From Butyrivibrio sp. WCD3002 (GTDB taxonomy: Bacteria > Bacillota > Clostridia > Lachnospirales > Lachnospiraceae), in NCBI RefSeq assembly GCF_000424265.1, contig NZ_AUJO01000005.1:124001-188000 (forward strand): DNA of 64,000 bases, written 5' to 3'. The notes below the pieces were generated by a model that saw nothing but the letters and a program-made list of their open reading frames with translations, searched no databases and was not told the origin of the DNA. This document shows positions 35,926-45,335 of this stretch, in pieces; positions within the stretch are counted from its first letter, which is position 1; each line of letters opens with the position of its first letter. A program made the position numbers and the translations under genes.

Positions 35926-37599
35926 ATGAAGTTATCAGAAATGCCATACAAACGTGTGGATATGGAAGAGGTGAAAAGTTTTTTCGATAAACTTATCGCT
36001 GATAGTAAAAATGCAAAAAGCGGAGAAGAGCAGTTTGAGCTCCATAGAAAATATTACGAATTTACAGGTGACGTTTACACAAATATTATCATCGGTGTTT
36101 TCAGACATGATATTGACACTACAGAAGAGTTTTATGCAAAAGAAAACGACTACATAGATGAGATTTCTCCTGTAATTTCGCAGTATGTAAACGAATATAA
36201 AAAGGTGCTGTACGCATCACCCTACAGAGAATATCTTGAGTCAAAGATTGGCAAGGTAGCATTTAAAAACATGGAATTATCAATGAAATCCATTGATGAG
36301 AAGATTCTTCCTTTGATGCAGGAGGAGAATGCCCTTATTTCCAGATACGACAAGATCATTGCTTCTGCTAAGATTCCTTTTGACGGAGAAGAGTATAATA
36401 TCTCACTGCTTCGCAAATTCCTTACAAACAGCGACAGAGACACTAGAAAACGCGCATGGAAGGCTTTAAGCGAGTACTTTTTATCAGTAACAGACGAGAT
36501 AGACGATATTTATGATCAGCTCGTTAAGAACAGAACAAAGCAGGCAAAGGAGCTTGGTTACGACAATTTCATTGAGCTTGGATATAATCGTATGACCAGA
36601 AACTCCTACAGAAGACCTGAGGTTGAGAATTTCAGAAAGCAGGTTAAGGAGTCCTTCGTACCGCTTGTAAAGAAGATTCAGGAAAAGAGAAAGAGCCAGA
36701 TCGGCGTAGATGAGCTTAAATACTACGATAACGACGTATTTTTCAAAAACGGTAATCCTGAGCCAACCGGAACACCCGAGGAGATCATGGAAGCCGGACT
36801 TAAGATGTATAAAGAGCTTTCACCGGAAACAGCAGAATTTTTTGATTTCATGACTAAGAATGAGCTTTTTGACGTTCTTGGCAGAAAGACAAAAAAGCAG
36901 GGCGGCTATATGAACTATCTGCCTAAATATAAGGCACCTATTATTTTCGCTAATTTCAATGGTACAAGCGGTGATGTAGACGTTATTACTCACGAATGCG
37001 GGCATGCTTTTCAGGGGTATGTGACCAGAAATGATGAGATTATCGAGCATAACGATCTTACAATGGAAACTGCAGAGATCCATTCAATGTCAATGGAGTA
37101 CTTTACATATGGTTGGATGGATAAGTTCTTCGGAGACAGAGCGGATGATTATCTCAAGATGCATCTTCAGGATTCAATAACATTTATTCCTTACGGATGT
37201 ATGGTAGATGAGTTCCAGCATATCGTTTATGAAAAGCCGGAGATGACTCCCGCTGAGAGAAAAGCTGTGTGGAAGGAACTGGAGAAGACCTATAGACCCT
37301 GGCTTGATTTCGACGGTGATGAATTCTTCGACGAAGGCGGTTTCTGGCAGAAGCAGGGCCATATTTTCTGGAATCCTTTTTATTACATCGATTATGTACT
37401 TGCAAGCGTCGTAGCAATGCAGTTTAAGGTATGGATGGATAAGGATTATAAGGATGCCTGGAATCATTACCTTGAGCTTTGCAAGCTGTCAGTAAGCGAT
37501 TTCTATGAGTCAGAGCTTGAGACTGTAGGCTTAAAGAGCCCCTTCAAGGATGGCACCATAGCTGAGCTTGCTGATATGATGGAGTCAAAGCTTGACTAA
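35926..37599 (+). CDS. pepF: M3-family oligoendopeptidase (PepF type)
   Basis: A 557-residue cytoplasmic zinc metallopeptidase that cleaves short peptides. The zinc site HECGH is at residues 356-360 in the context VITHECGHAFQGY, and the third ligand Glu follows in ETAEIHSMSMEYF about 25 residues later. It is of normal length for this group of M3 proteins. AAGTTGAGG lies upstream of the ATG. The last 4 bases overlap the 3' end of the MocR-like gene on the other strand. It has no signal peptide and no operon partner. Confidence 0.92.
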   Translation: MKLSEMPYKRVDMEEVKSFFDKLIADSKNAKSGEEQFELHRKYYEFTGDVYTNIIIGVFRHDIDTTEEFYAKENDYIDEISPVISQYVNEYKKVLYASPYREYLESKIGKVAFKNMELSMKSIDEKILPLMQEENALISRYDKIIASAKIPFDGEEYNISLLRKFLTNSDRDTRKRAWKALSEYFLSVTDEIDDIYDQLVKNRTKQAKELGYDNFIELGYNRMTRNSYRRPEVENFRKQVKESFVPLVKKIQEKRKSQIGVDELKYYDNDVFFKNGNPEPTGTPEEIMEAGLKMYKELSPETAEFFDFMTKNELFDVLGRKTKKQGGYMNYLPKYKAPIIFANFNGTSGDVDVITHECGHAFQGYVTRNDEIIEHNDLTMETAEIHSMSMEYFTYGWMDKFFGDRADDYLKMHLQDSITFIPYGCMVDEFQHIVYEKPEMTPAERKAVWKELEKTYRPWLDFDGDEFFDEGGFWQKQGHIFWNPFYYIDYVLASVVAMQFKVWMDKDYKDAWNHYLELCKLSVSDFYESELETVGLKSPFKDGTIAELADMMESKLD

Positions 37600-38681
37600 T
37601 CAACACGTTTTTTGCGGTTTTGACGTCTGACCTTGTTAATATGGCGCTCAAAATTGCCACTGTCCAAAAGAGTTGCGATTGCCAGCTGTTCCAGCGTCGG
37701 AACAGGGCATTCGTAGAAGCCTGTCCTTTCCCCAAATAAACTTAGTAGTTTTTGGGGAAGGACCATATAGGCGCATCGGATATAGCTTCCGATGGTTCTG
37801 GTAAAAGTATTTATATAGATCACATGGCCTTCTTCGTCCAGTGAAAATATCGTTTCCTCGGGCTTTCTGCTGGGGGTAAATTCCGATTCAAAGTCATCTT
37901 CGATAATGGTCCCGCCTGTTTTCTTACTCCATTTGAGATATTCTCTCTTTTTGGATGCAGAAGCAGTAACACCACTGGGGAAGCTTCTATATGGCGTAAT
38001 ATGGAGAATTTTCATGTCGCCGGACCATAATTCATCACTTTCGATTCCGTCAGATCCGAGCTTAAGCATTTTGATATTTGCGCCACCTGCGGTGTAAACC
38101 TTAGCGATTTTCTGATATGAAGGACTTTCAACGCCGTATATTATGTCTCTGCCAAAGGTCTGTACAATAAGGCTGTAGAGATATTCCGCACCGGCGCCTA
38201 TTATGATCTGATCCGGTGAAACAGACACGCGTCGGCTTCTTTCGAGATAACTGGCTATAGCGGTACGAAGCTGTAAAAGTCCGGATTTCGGTGATTTTTC
38301 CATGATATAGGGGCCGTATTCACTCAAAACGTGGCGGACAGTCTTTGCATAGATAGAGTAGGAAAAGCTTTGAGGATTGCTATCAGAATGCTCTATGGAC
38401 GGAATAAAGTATGATCCCGGCACTTTAGCTGAGCCCGAAACTGTGCCCGTATAGATGTCCTTGTCGTCGAAGGCGACGAAATAGCCACTTTTTTCTTTGG
38501 GAATAATGTAGCCCTCTTCTGTAAGCAGCTCATAAGCATGTTCCACGGTTATAACACTTACGCCATGATTTTCGGCCATTACGCGCTTTGAAGGCAGTTT
38601 TGAGCCATTTGCAAAGCGTCCCTCAATGATATCATCTTTAACCTGTTCATAAATAGCTAGATAGCGTTTTTCGTTTTTCAT
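37596..38681 (-). CDS. MocR/PdxR-like regulator, shortened and lacking the PLP lysine
   Basis: A 361-residue GntR-type winged helix (residues 1-72, KLPSKRVMAENHGVSVITVE) fused to an aminotransferase-like domain, the MocR plan. Two things are odd. Where PLP-binding relatives have TFSK the protein has NTFTRTIGSYIRCAYMVLP, so the Lys is Arg. The protein also ends at RHINKVRRQNRKKRVD, about 80-100 residues before the usual end, where it runs into the overlapping pepF stop. It may be decaying or may sense without a Schiff base. It is divergent from an ECF transporter S-component; MocR-type PdxR proteins often control vitamin B6 genes. No clear ribosome site is seen before ATG 38681. Confidence 0.78.
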   Translation of the reverse strand: MKNEKRYLAIYEQVKDDIIEGRFANGSKLPSKRVMAENHGVSVITVEHAYELLTEEGYIIPKEKSGYFVAFDDKDIYTGTVSGSAKVPGSYFIPSIEHSDSNPQSFSYSIYAKTVRHVLSEYGPYIMEKSPKSGLLQLRTAIASYLERSRRVSVSPDQIIIGAGAEYLYSLIVQTFGRDIIYGVESPSYQKIAKVYTAGGANIKMLKLGSDGIESDELWSGDMKILHITPYRSFPSGVTASASKKREYLKWSKKTGGTIIEDDFESEFTPSRKPEETIFSLDEEGHVIYINTFTRTIGSYIRCAYMVLPQKLLSLFGERTGFYECPVPTLEQLAIATLLDSGNFERHINKVRRQNRKKRVD

Positions 38682-38792
38682 AATCTGGTTATATAAAATA
38701 TTCTGAATCTGATATTTTTAATGTTACCAGTTTGATGATATATTAGGTTCAATTTATTAGTCAAGTGAGAAGAATACTCTAAGGAGGAGATT

Positions 38793-39398
38793 ATGAAGAA
38801 CGAAAAGGTTATAAAAATCACATATGCAGGACTCATGGCAGCGCTTTGCTACGTGGGATACGCTATTTTTCCTGCGATTAACGCATCAGGTACAAAAGTT
38901 CATGTAGGTAATGCTTTTGTTGTACTCGGCGCATTACTACTGGGCGGCTTATACGGCGGACTTGCCGGGGCTGTAGGACTGTCAGTTGCTGATATACTCG
39001 GTGGTTTTGCAGCCTCCGCGCCCAGAACGTTCATCTGCAAGCTGGTTATCGGACTTGTAGTAGGCCTTGTAGCACATAAGATTGCACATATTTCTGAAGA
39101 TAAAAAGAAATCCTATGTATTTAAGTGGTCAATAATCGCTGCGATCGCCGGACTTGGCTTCAACTGCGTATTTGAGCCTGCACTTAAGTATGTTTGGTAC
39201 ACACTTCTTACACCAAATGCAGAGAAGGCCGCATCAGCAATCAGCGCACTTGTTGCCATTACAACCTACGCAACCATCATAAATGCGGTAATTAACTCTG
39301 TAATAGCAGTTGTTCTTTACAACGCACTTCGTCCTGCTCTTCATAAGGCAGACATATTTCCCGTTGCAACATCAAAACAGGTAAAAAAGGCAGGTTGA
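38793..39398 (+). CDS. ECF transporter S-component (vitamin-type)
   Basis: A 201-residue membrane protein with about five or six hydrophobic segments and the ECF S-component hallmark near the N-terminus (ITYAGLMAALCYVGYAIF) followed by VGNAFVVLGALLLGGLYGGL. S-components bind a vitamin and dock with a shared energising module, absent here. AAGGAGGAG precedes the ATG. It is divergent from a MocR-like regulator, and regulators of this type control pyridoxine S-components (PdxU-like) in Firmicutes; a vitamin B6 compound is therefore a reasonable guess, not a demonstration. Confidence 0.83.
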   Translation: MKNEKVIKITYAGLMAALCYVGYAIFPAINASGTKVHVGNAFVVLGALLLGGLYGGLAGAVGLSVADILGGFAASAPRTFICKLVIGLVVGLVAHKIAHISEDKKKSYVFKWSIIAAIAGLGFNCVFEPALKYVWYTLLTPNAEKAASAISALVAITTYATIINAVINSVIAVVLYNALRPALHKADIFPVATSKQVKKAG

Positions 39399-39453
39399 AA
39401 GCGGACAGACAGCGTTAATAAAATAATCTTTTGAGAACCTCCCGAAGGCATTT

Positions 39454-41106
39454 TCACATTTTAAACCTATATACCCTGCACTCATAGGGTCTGTATAATT
39501 CGCCCACATGGCCAGCATAATTACACAATACAAGCTCACCCTTTTTGCCTTCATATTCTGTGGGAATCCGCACGGTTAAGGGCAATCTGGTAAATGAGCA
39601 TATAATTAAATATCGGATGTTTTCATATGCACGCTCATATACATATATGAATTTATCCTTGGGGTAGTACTCCTTATAGCGGCCATATAGCAGTGCTTTT
39701 GAGTGCTTCCTAAGGTCCAGGCATTTCCTGTAAAAATTCAAAATGCTCAGATTATCATTTTCTTCTGCGGCAACATTAACCAGCTTATAGTTGGGATTTA
39801 CGTAAAACCAGGGTCTTACCTTCGAAAAGCCCGCATATTTGTGGGCATTCCACTGCATGGGCGTTCTTGCGGAATCTCTGCTGGATAAGTGAATGCGATG
39901 GAGGCGTTTAGAAGTTTTCTCCTTCAGGTGATAGGTATGATAATTAGTCTTGGAGGACACGTCTACATACTGATTGATAGATCTCAGTCGTATATTTGTC
40001 ATACCGATTTCCTGGCCCTGATAGATGAAGGGCGTTCCGCGCTGGAATAAAAAGCTGGCAGCCAGCATGGTTCCGCTTTCTCTCCAGTATTTCTCGCTTC
40101 CATATCTGCTGATGATACGCGGATGGTCGTGATTTTCAAGATAAAGAGAGTTCCAGGCTTTTCCTGCAAGGGCATACTGCCATTTTGAGAAGGCCTTTTT
40201 TAGCTTTACCAGAGAAAAAGGGCGGTGTACGTATTCGGTATATACACAGTCAGCCATCATATGGTCGAAGGATATCATCATATCCAGCGATTTTGTGGGG
40301 CCGGAAAGGTATTTAAGGGCAGAATTTACGGTGGTCATGGGACCCTCACCTATCTGGAAGCAGTCGTATTCGTTGCAAACCTTGCGGAATTGCGCCATAT
40401 ACTCGTGAATATGGGGGCCATCCTTGTAGTGGGGCATACCGTTAACCGCAGGAATAAAGGGCAGACCATTGGGAAGACCTTCCTTTTTCGAGATAAAATT
40501 AATGACATCTTCCCTGAAACCATCAACGCCCATGTCCAGCCAGAAGCGCATGATGGACTCTACTTCTTCACGAACCTTAGGATTATCCATGTTAAGGTCA
40601 GGCTGCTTTTTCGCAAAAATATGAAGATAGTACTGACCGCGTTGTTCATCATATTCCCAGGCTTTTCCCTCAAAAAGGCTGTCCCAGTTATTTGGCTCAT
40701 CCCGCCAGATATAATAGTCACTGTAAGGATTATTCCGGCCCTTTCTGCTCTCCTTAAACCATGGGTGCTCGTCAGAGGTGTGGTTAACAACCAGGTCCAT
40801 GATTATTTTTAGCCCAAGGGAGTGAGCTTTTGCCAACACCTTTTTAAACTGATCAAGGGTACCAAAATCCGGGTGAATATCCTTGTAATCGGAAATATCG
40901 TAGCCGTAGTCGGCATTCGGTGACGGGTAAATCGGTGAAAACCAGATTCCGTCGACTCCAAGCGATTTCACGTATTCAAGCTTATCATATACTCCATACA
41001 GATCGCCGATTCCATCGCCGTTTCCATCAGCGAAGCTTCGAACCCAGATCTGATAGAAGCTCATTCGTTTATACCAGTCTTTTTTATATTCTTCAGTTTC
41101 TCCCAT
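39454..41106 (-). CDS. GH13 alpha-glucosidase (oligo-1,6-glucosidase type)
   Basis: A 550-residue cytoplasmic alpha-amylase family enzyme (no signal peptide) likely to release glucose from isomaltose, maltose or related oligosaccharides. The catalytic residues are Asp200 (DGFREDVINF), Glu254 (QIGEGP) and Asp327 (ENHDHPR). MDLVVNHTSDEHPWF (near 103-117) is the subfamily marker. The context of the acid (GEGP in place of GEMP) differs slightly from the common form. GGAGGT precedes the ATG. It follows the GT4 gene by 59 bases on the same strand and may be co-transcribed with it; its 3' end converges on the ECF gene. Confidence 0.9.
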   Translation of the reverse strand: MGETEEYKKDWYKRMSFYQIWVRSFADGNGDGIGDLYGVYDKLEYVKSLGVDGIWFSPIYPSPNADYGYDISDYKDIHPDFGTLDQFKKVLAKAHSLGLKIIMDLVVNHTSDEHPWFKESRKGRNNPYSDYYIWRDEPNNWDSLFEGKAWEYDEQRGQYYLHIFAKKQPDLNMDNPKVREEVESIMRFWLDMGVDGFREDVINFISKKEGLPNGLPFIPAVNGMPHYKDGPHIHEYMAQFRKVCNEYDCFQIGEGPMTTVNSALKYLSGPTKSLDMMISFDHMMADCVYTEYVHRPFSLVKLKKAFSKWQYALAGKAWNSLYLENHDHPRIISRYGSEKYWRESGTMLAASFLFQRGTPFIYQGQEIGMTNIRLRSINQYVDVSSKTNYHTYHLKEKTSKRLHRIHLSSRDSARTPMQWNAHKYAGFSKVRPWFYVNPNYKLVNVAAEENDNLSILNFYRKCLDLRKHSKALLYGRYKEYYPKDKFIYVYERAYENIRYLIICSFTRLPLTVRIPTEYEGKKGELVLCNYAGHVGELYRPYECRVYRFKM

Positions 41107-41165
41107 TTAAGCTACCTCCGAATTTAGTCCTGCTAAGGTAATAAATGTGCCTAAGCGGGTAAATA

Positions 41166-42671
41166 TTATTCTTCGCTATCTTTTTTAGCGAAAAAATCCT
41201 CGATATTGTCCTTCATTTCCTCAATGTTTTCTTTTATGCCATCCCTCAGACCATCCATGTTATCCTTGAGATCTTCTCTGAAATCCTCAATATTTCCTTT
41301 AAGCTCATCCTTAAATTCTTCGAAGTTCTCCTTCATGCCACCGTAGATGTTTCTAGGCATATCAAAAACATGCTCTGTTCCGTTTACAATAATAGATGCA
41401 GACTCAAGGAAGTAGTCGGAACCGTGCTTTTTACGGCGCGCGATTGTGCCGTTTGCAACAAGCTCACGGATTTCGCCGTAGCGCTCATAAGCAGCTTTTA
41501 CGCTGTCATCCCAGGAAATATAGATTTCATCCATGGCGTGGGCGCCTGTATCGCGAAGATAGGGCAGATCCTTCGCTGTTCTTGTCAGCAGTTCTGCCAT
41601 TGATTTTGCGGTTTCGTCTATGAGGAAGCCGTTTCTTCCGTCAGTTATACCTTCGGCAGCGCAGGAGTCCTTTATAAGTACGCTTGCAAGACCGCAGGCA
41701 GCTGCCTCACGGACAACGATGCCATTTGTATCGTAAACGGAAGGGAAAAGGAAAAGATCGGCTCTTGTATTGAATGCTCTCAGCTTTTCTCTGTCGTGAA
41801 CGGGGCCTGTAAAGATGATTTTTCCGGTGCTATCAGTATCTCCGTCTTCGTGAGACAGATTGCCTTCCCCATCGTAAATATCAAGGGCAATGCCATGCAT
41901 TCTGGCCTTTTGCTGCATTTCTTCCACATCAGCGCCGCCGCCGACAAAAAGCATACGATAATCAACACCCTTTGCTGAGAGGTCAGAAAGAGCATCGATA
42001 ATTATGGGAAGTCCCTTATATTTCATCATTCTTCCAACAAAGAGATAAACCGGAACATCATCGGGAAGTTCATAGGTCTTGCTGATCTCATCAACAGCAG
42101 CCTGATCAACTCTGCCTTTAGGGAAATCCACACCGTTTGAAACGACCCTGTAATCCCCTTCATAGCCAAGAGAGCGAAGATTTTGACCGGCACCCTCAGA
42201 AACGACCCAAACCTCGTCACAGGCCGAAATATTGCTTACCATAGCCTTGATGGTCTCTGTTTTCAGAAAACCTTCGCCTACAGCCCTTGCAATATCCACA
42301 TCGAATTTGGTGTGGTAGGTAAAAACAATAGGCGCTCCGGTCTCATTTTGCAGAATTCTGGCCATTATGGTGGAAGAAGCAGGGCAGTGTGTGTGAATTA
42401 TGTCAGGTGCGAACTCAGCCATCTGGTTGATCTCACGCATTGCCAGCGGATTACCGGCCCTATAGCCTGCCACAATATCAGTGGTATCGAGGCTTTTATA
42501 AGGAATTACCTTGTAGGGATAGCCTTCATAATTGGCATTCGGGTATTTAGGAGTTCCGACTATTACATTTGCTCCGTGATTTTCTGTGAGAAGCTTGCCG
42601 TAGTTCATTACTACGTTAGCTACGCCGTCGATAACCGGCGGAAAAGAATCGTTTAAAAGACAGATGTCCAT
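41166..42671 (-). CDS. GT4 glycosyltransferase with C-terminal 11-residue helical repeats
   Basis: A 501-residue retaining glycosyltransferase of family GT4. The N-terminal acceptor domain begins MDICLLNDSFPPVIDGVANV, the donor domain carries VFVGRMMKYKGLP-like and the Glu motif VREAAACGLASVLIKD. The C-terminal 58 residues (about 444-501) consist of four consecutive 11-residue units: KENFEEFKDEL, KGNIEDFREDL, KDNMDGLRDGI and KENIEEMKDNI, an amphipathic helix that could lie on a membrane. Such enzymes often glycosylate diacylglycerol. GGGGAG lies 7 bases before ATG 42671; the reading from 42716 is less likely. A GH13 gene follows. Confidence 0.87.
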   Translation of the reverse strand: MDICLLNDSFPPVIDGVANVVMNYGKLLTENHGANVIVGTPKYPNANYEGYPYKVIPYKSLDTTDIVAGYRAGNPLAMREINQMAEFAPDIIHTHCPASSTIMARILQNETGAPIVFTYHTKFDVDIARAVGEGFLKTETIKAMVSNISACDEVWVVSEGAGQNLRSLGYEGDYRVVSNGVDFPKGRVDQAAVDEISKTYELPDDVPVYLFVGRMMKYKGLPIIIDALSDLSAKGVDYRMLFVGGGADVEEMQQKARMHGIALDIYDGEGNLSHEDGDTDSTGKIIFTGPVHDREKLRAFNTRADLFLFPSVYDTNGIVVREAAACGLASVLIKDSCAAEGITDGRNGFLIDETAKSMAELLTRTAKDLPYLRDTGAHAMDEIYISWDDSVKAAYERYGEIRELVANGTIARRKKHGSDYFLESASIIVNGTEHVFDMPRNIYGGMKENFEEFKDELKGNIEDFREDLKDNMDGLRDGIKENIEEMKDNIEDFFAKKDSEE

Positions 42672-42864
42672 GATATATCTCCCCAAACTCATAGTATTTG
42701 CGCCGCATAGACGCATAAAATGGAAATTGCGTTCAATTTTCCATAGCTATTATAAATCATTATCAGAATTAAGTTCAAATATGTGATAGTTTTGGTAAAA
42801 TATAATGTACAAGGGTGTATTCGTTGTCCCTTTACCTGCCGTTAATTTCAAGGAGGGTCTTTAA

Positions 42865-45327
42865 ATGACATATTTTACCTGCCTTTTTCTTGATGCTGAA
42901 AAGGATATCATAGTCAGCCTTTACAAGGAGTTAGATAAGGTATTCTACGTGCTCTCGACGCCCAATCACCACACCGGAAATCTCATACGGAATCTTGCCA
43001 GAATATGCGAGCTTCCCCTTTCTGAAAATGAGGAAGGCATGCTCGAGATACGTGGAGAAGTGCCCTGTTATGTGGATTCATACAATAACGAGAGTTATAT
43101 ATTCCGCCTTGGGGACGTGGAGATAGCAAGTATAGACAAGGACGGAAATGTTTTCATGAAGGCGGCGATTCCTGCCATAGCCAAGACCCTGATGAGCCAG
43201 ACAAAAGATTATCAGCTGGGACTGGGGAAAACCATTTTCAAGACCAGAGTCCGCAAGGAATATAAGTTCCGCTCGGATTTGCATACACACATGAACGGAA
43301 ACCTTCCGGGAGATATTCTTATAGCTCTAGGAATCTACCATCAGATAAGATATCCTCTGTATTATGTGAAAAAACTGGACCTTAAGCTCACGGAAAGTCA
43401 GTGGGAGAAGCTTGAAAAGCAAAGGGCCAAGGTTGCAAGACAGTTTGTTTCATCAGACCTTAAGGGCAAATACTTAGATCGAAGAATAAACGACAATACC
43501 TTTATAAATTTCGCGGATCTGATCCTGAATAATCTGGATAACGCCGAAATGAATATTGTTAAAATCAGAGGCTCCCTTGCGGTCATAAAGGACGGACAGG
43601 CTGTTTTCACCAATCTTGAGAAGGTTTACCTCTACAGATATGTTTTCACAAAGGGAACGGAGAGCGAAGAAAAGATACCCCTTAATACCGCATATTTGAT
43701 TCCCGACGAGGATGTGAAAAAAGCACTTATGCAGATGCTCCGCGACAGAGAAAATCCGGATTACTGCAACAACACCATTTTTCAGGATAAGCTGTTGTGG
43801 ATAGCAAGAAATTATAAGCGTCAGGGCGTTTGCTACGCCGAAATAAGCGACACAACTCTTGTAAAAAAATACGAATCCCTTGAGATGTTAAAGCAGGTAC
43901 ATGCAGTAATGCCAAGTATTTATGGAGAAACAGGTGTTATGATAAGATTCCTTGCAGCCATGCGAAGGATTCCCCTTACCATTGTAAAGGATGCGGTTAC
44001 ACCTGCCAATTATCTGGAGCAGAATCTTGAGGTTTTACGAGCTACGGCCCGAGATCCCTACGTCGCAGGCTGCGACTTTGTAGGTGAGGAGATAAATGAC
44101 ATAATCACTCTGAAGCCGGTTTTCAAGGAAATTGTGAAGATAGCTGCGGCGGATCCTACCTTCGTAATAAGGGTTCACGCAGGAGAAAATGATAGTTTGA
44201 AGGACAATATTTCCCATAGCATAGCCTGTGTGAGAGACTGCCTTTTACCCGGGCAGGAAATGCCCAAAATGCGCCTCGGACATGGCTTATATACCTATAG
44301 TCCAAGGTCTAAAAAGGGCCGCGAGGTGCTTAAGGAGCTCAAAGAGAACAATATTGTGCTGGAATTCCAGCTAACCAGTAATGTGCGCCTAAATAATCTA
44401 AATTCTCTTGATAAGCATCCTCTGAAAGCATATTTAAAACAGGGAATAAGCTGTGTTCAGGGAACCGACGGGGCGGCGCTATACGGAACAGATTCAGTAG
44501 ATGAGCAGCTTTCTCTTGCAAAGATGCTTGAGCTTTCAGAAAATGACTTAAAGCTGATGAAGGAGGCAGAAACCAGGATTATTGAGGAGGGGCAGAAGGC
44601 ATACTCCGATAAAAAGGCGGCATTTCTCAATCTTATTGGCAAGCGGGATATGGAAACAGTGCTTCTTGAGAAGATGAGAGAGGTGAAAATTGAAAAAGGT
44701 CTCTCCGGCGGCGTAAAAAGGCTTGATGCCAACACAGAGCTTAAGAGTCAGATACAGGAGATTACCTGGGACAGAGTGCCCGTGGTCCTTCTTGGTGGAA
44801 GCTTTAACACTGAAAAAAGAGCTACCAGAGTGACTCCTGAGGGCGAAAAACAGCTTGATATGCTGATGAAATACCTTAATCCCGATGAGGTTTGCTTTGT
44901 AATAGGTCATAAGCTCTCCGGCTATGAGAAATATCTTGTGGACCACAACAAAAAAGGCTTTAGAATCTATGCGGTTGTGCCTGCCCTTATCACAAGACAG
45001 GAGGCTGCACGGCTCAAGGAATCCGGAGTTTTCATAAGGGTTTCCACGGAAGCGGAAGGAATGGGAATCTATAAGAGCTTTAACTATGAAATATTTGAAA
45101 GACGCCCCTCTATGGTTGTTGCTTTTGACGGAAACAGCGCAGCTGCCAACCTTATACAGGAAGCCAAGAACGGAAAAGGCCAGTCTGCGATTCTAATTTT
45201 CAGCAAATCCAAGACGCTGCAACAAAAGGCGACATCCCTTCACGGATATGTGTATTTCTTCGACAAAGATGCGTCGATTGTAGATAAAATAAAACAACTG
45301 AAAAAGCAAACTTCACAGGAAACATAA
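42865..45327 (+). CDS. Adenosine deaminase-like protein fused to a Rossmann-like C-terminal domain
   Basis: An 820-residue protein, more than twice the length of ordinary adenosine deaminase. Residues 1-130 are an unrecognised domain. The deaminase part runs from about 135 to 590: metal ligands HTH (140-142), HAGE (438-441), GHG (472-474), SN (505-506) and GTDG (533-536), where the second Asp of the usual TDD is Gly. A large insert lies between 160 and 320. Residues 636-800 (VPVVLLGGSF, VCFVIGHKLSGYEKYL, GVFIRVST, SAILIFSKS) form an alternating alpha/beta, nucleotide-binding-like domain that resembles SLOG-type folds; this is my reading, not a database result. CAAGGAGGG precedes the ATG. No neighbouring ATPase partner is present. 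Substrate unknown. Confidence 0.7.
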   Translation: MTYFTCLFLDAEKDIIVSLYKELDKVFYVLSTPNHHTGNLIRNLARICELPLSENEEGMLEIRGEVPCYVDSYNNESYIFRLGDVEIASIDKDGNVFMKAAIPAIAKTLMSQTKDYQLGLGKTIFKTRVRKEYKFRSDLHTHMNGNLPGDILIALGIYHQIRYPLYYVKKLDLKLTESQWEKLEKQRAKVARQFVSSDLKGKYLDRRINDNTFINFADLILNNLDNAEMNIVKIRGSLAVIKDGQAVFTNLEKVYLYRYVFTKGTESEEKIPLNTAYLIPDEDVKKALMQMLRDRENPDYCNNTIFQDKLLWIARNYKRQGVCYAEISDTTLVKKYESLEMLKQVHAVMPSIYGETGVMIRFLAAMRRIPLTIVKDAVTPANYLEQNLEVLRATARDPYVAGCDFVGEEINDIITLKPVFKEIVKIAAADPTFVIRVHAGENDSLKDNISHSIACVRDCLLPGQEMPKMRLGHGLYTYSPRSKKGREVLKELKENNIVLEFQLTSNVRLNNLNSLDKHPLKAYLKQGISCVQGTDGAALYGTDSVDEQLSLAKMLELSENDLKLMKEAETRIIEEGQKAYSDKKAAFLNLIGKRDMETVLLEKMREVKIEKGLSGGVKRLDANTELKSQIQEITWDRVPVVLLGGSFNTEKRATRVTPEGEKQLDMLMKYLNPDEVCFVIGHKLSGYEKYLVDHNKKGFRIYAVVPALITRQEAARLKESGVFIRVSTEAEGMGIYKSFNYEIFERRPSMVVAFDGNSAAANLIQEAKNGKGQSAILIFSKSKTLQQKATSLHGYVYFFDKDASIVDKIKQLKKQTSQET

Positions 45328-45335
45328 GGATTTGT

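Noticed and set aside
42865..45327. Complete RADAR defence system
   Set aside because: The deaminase-like protein is of suitable size, but no RdrA-like ATPase lies on either side, so a RADAR system cannot be claimed.
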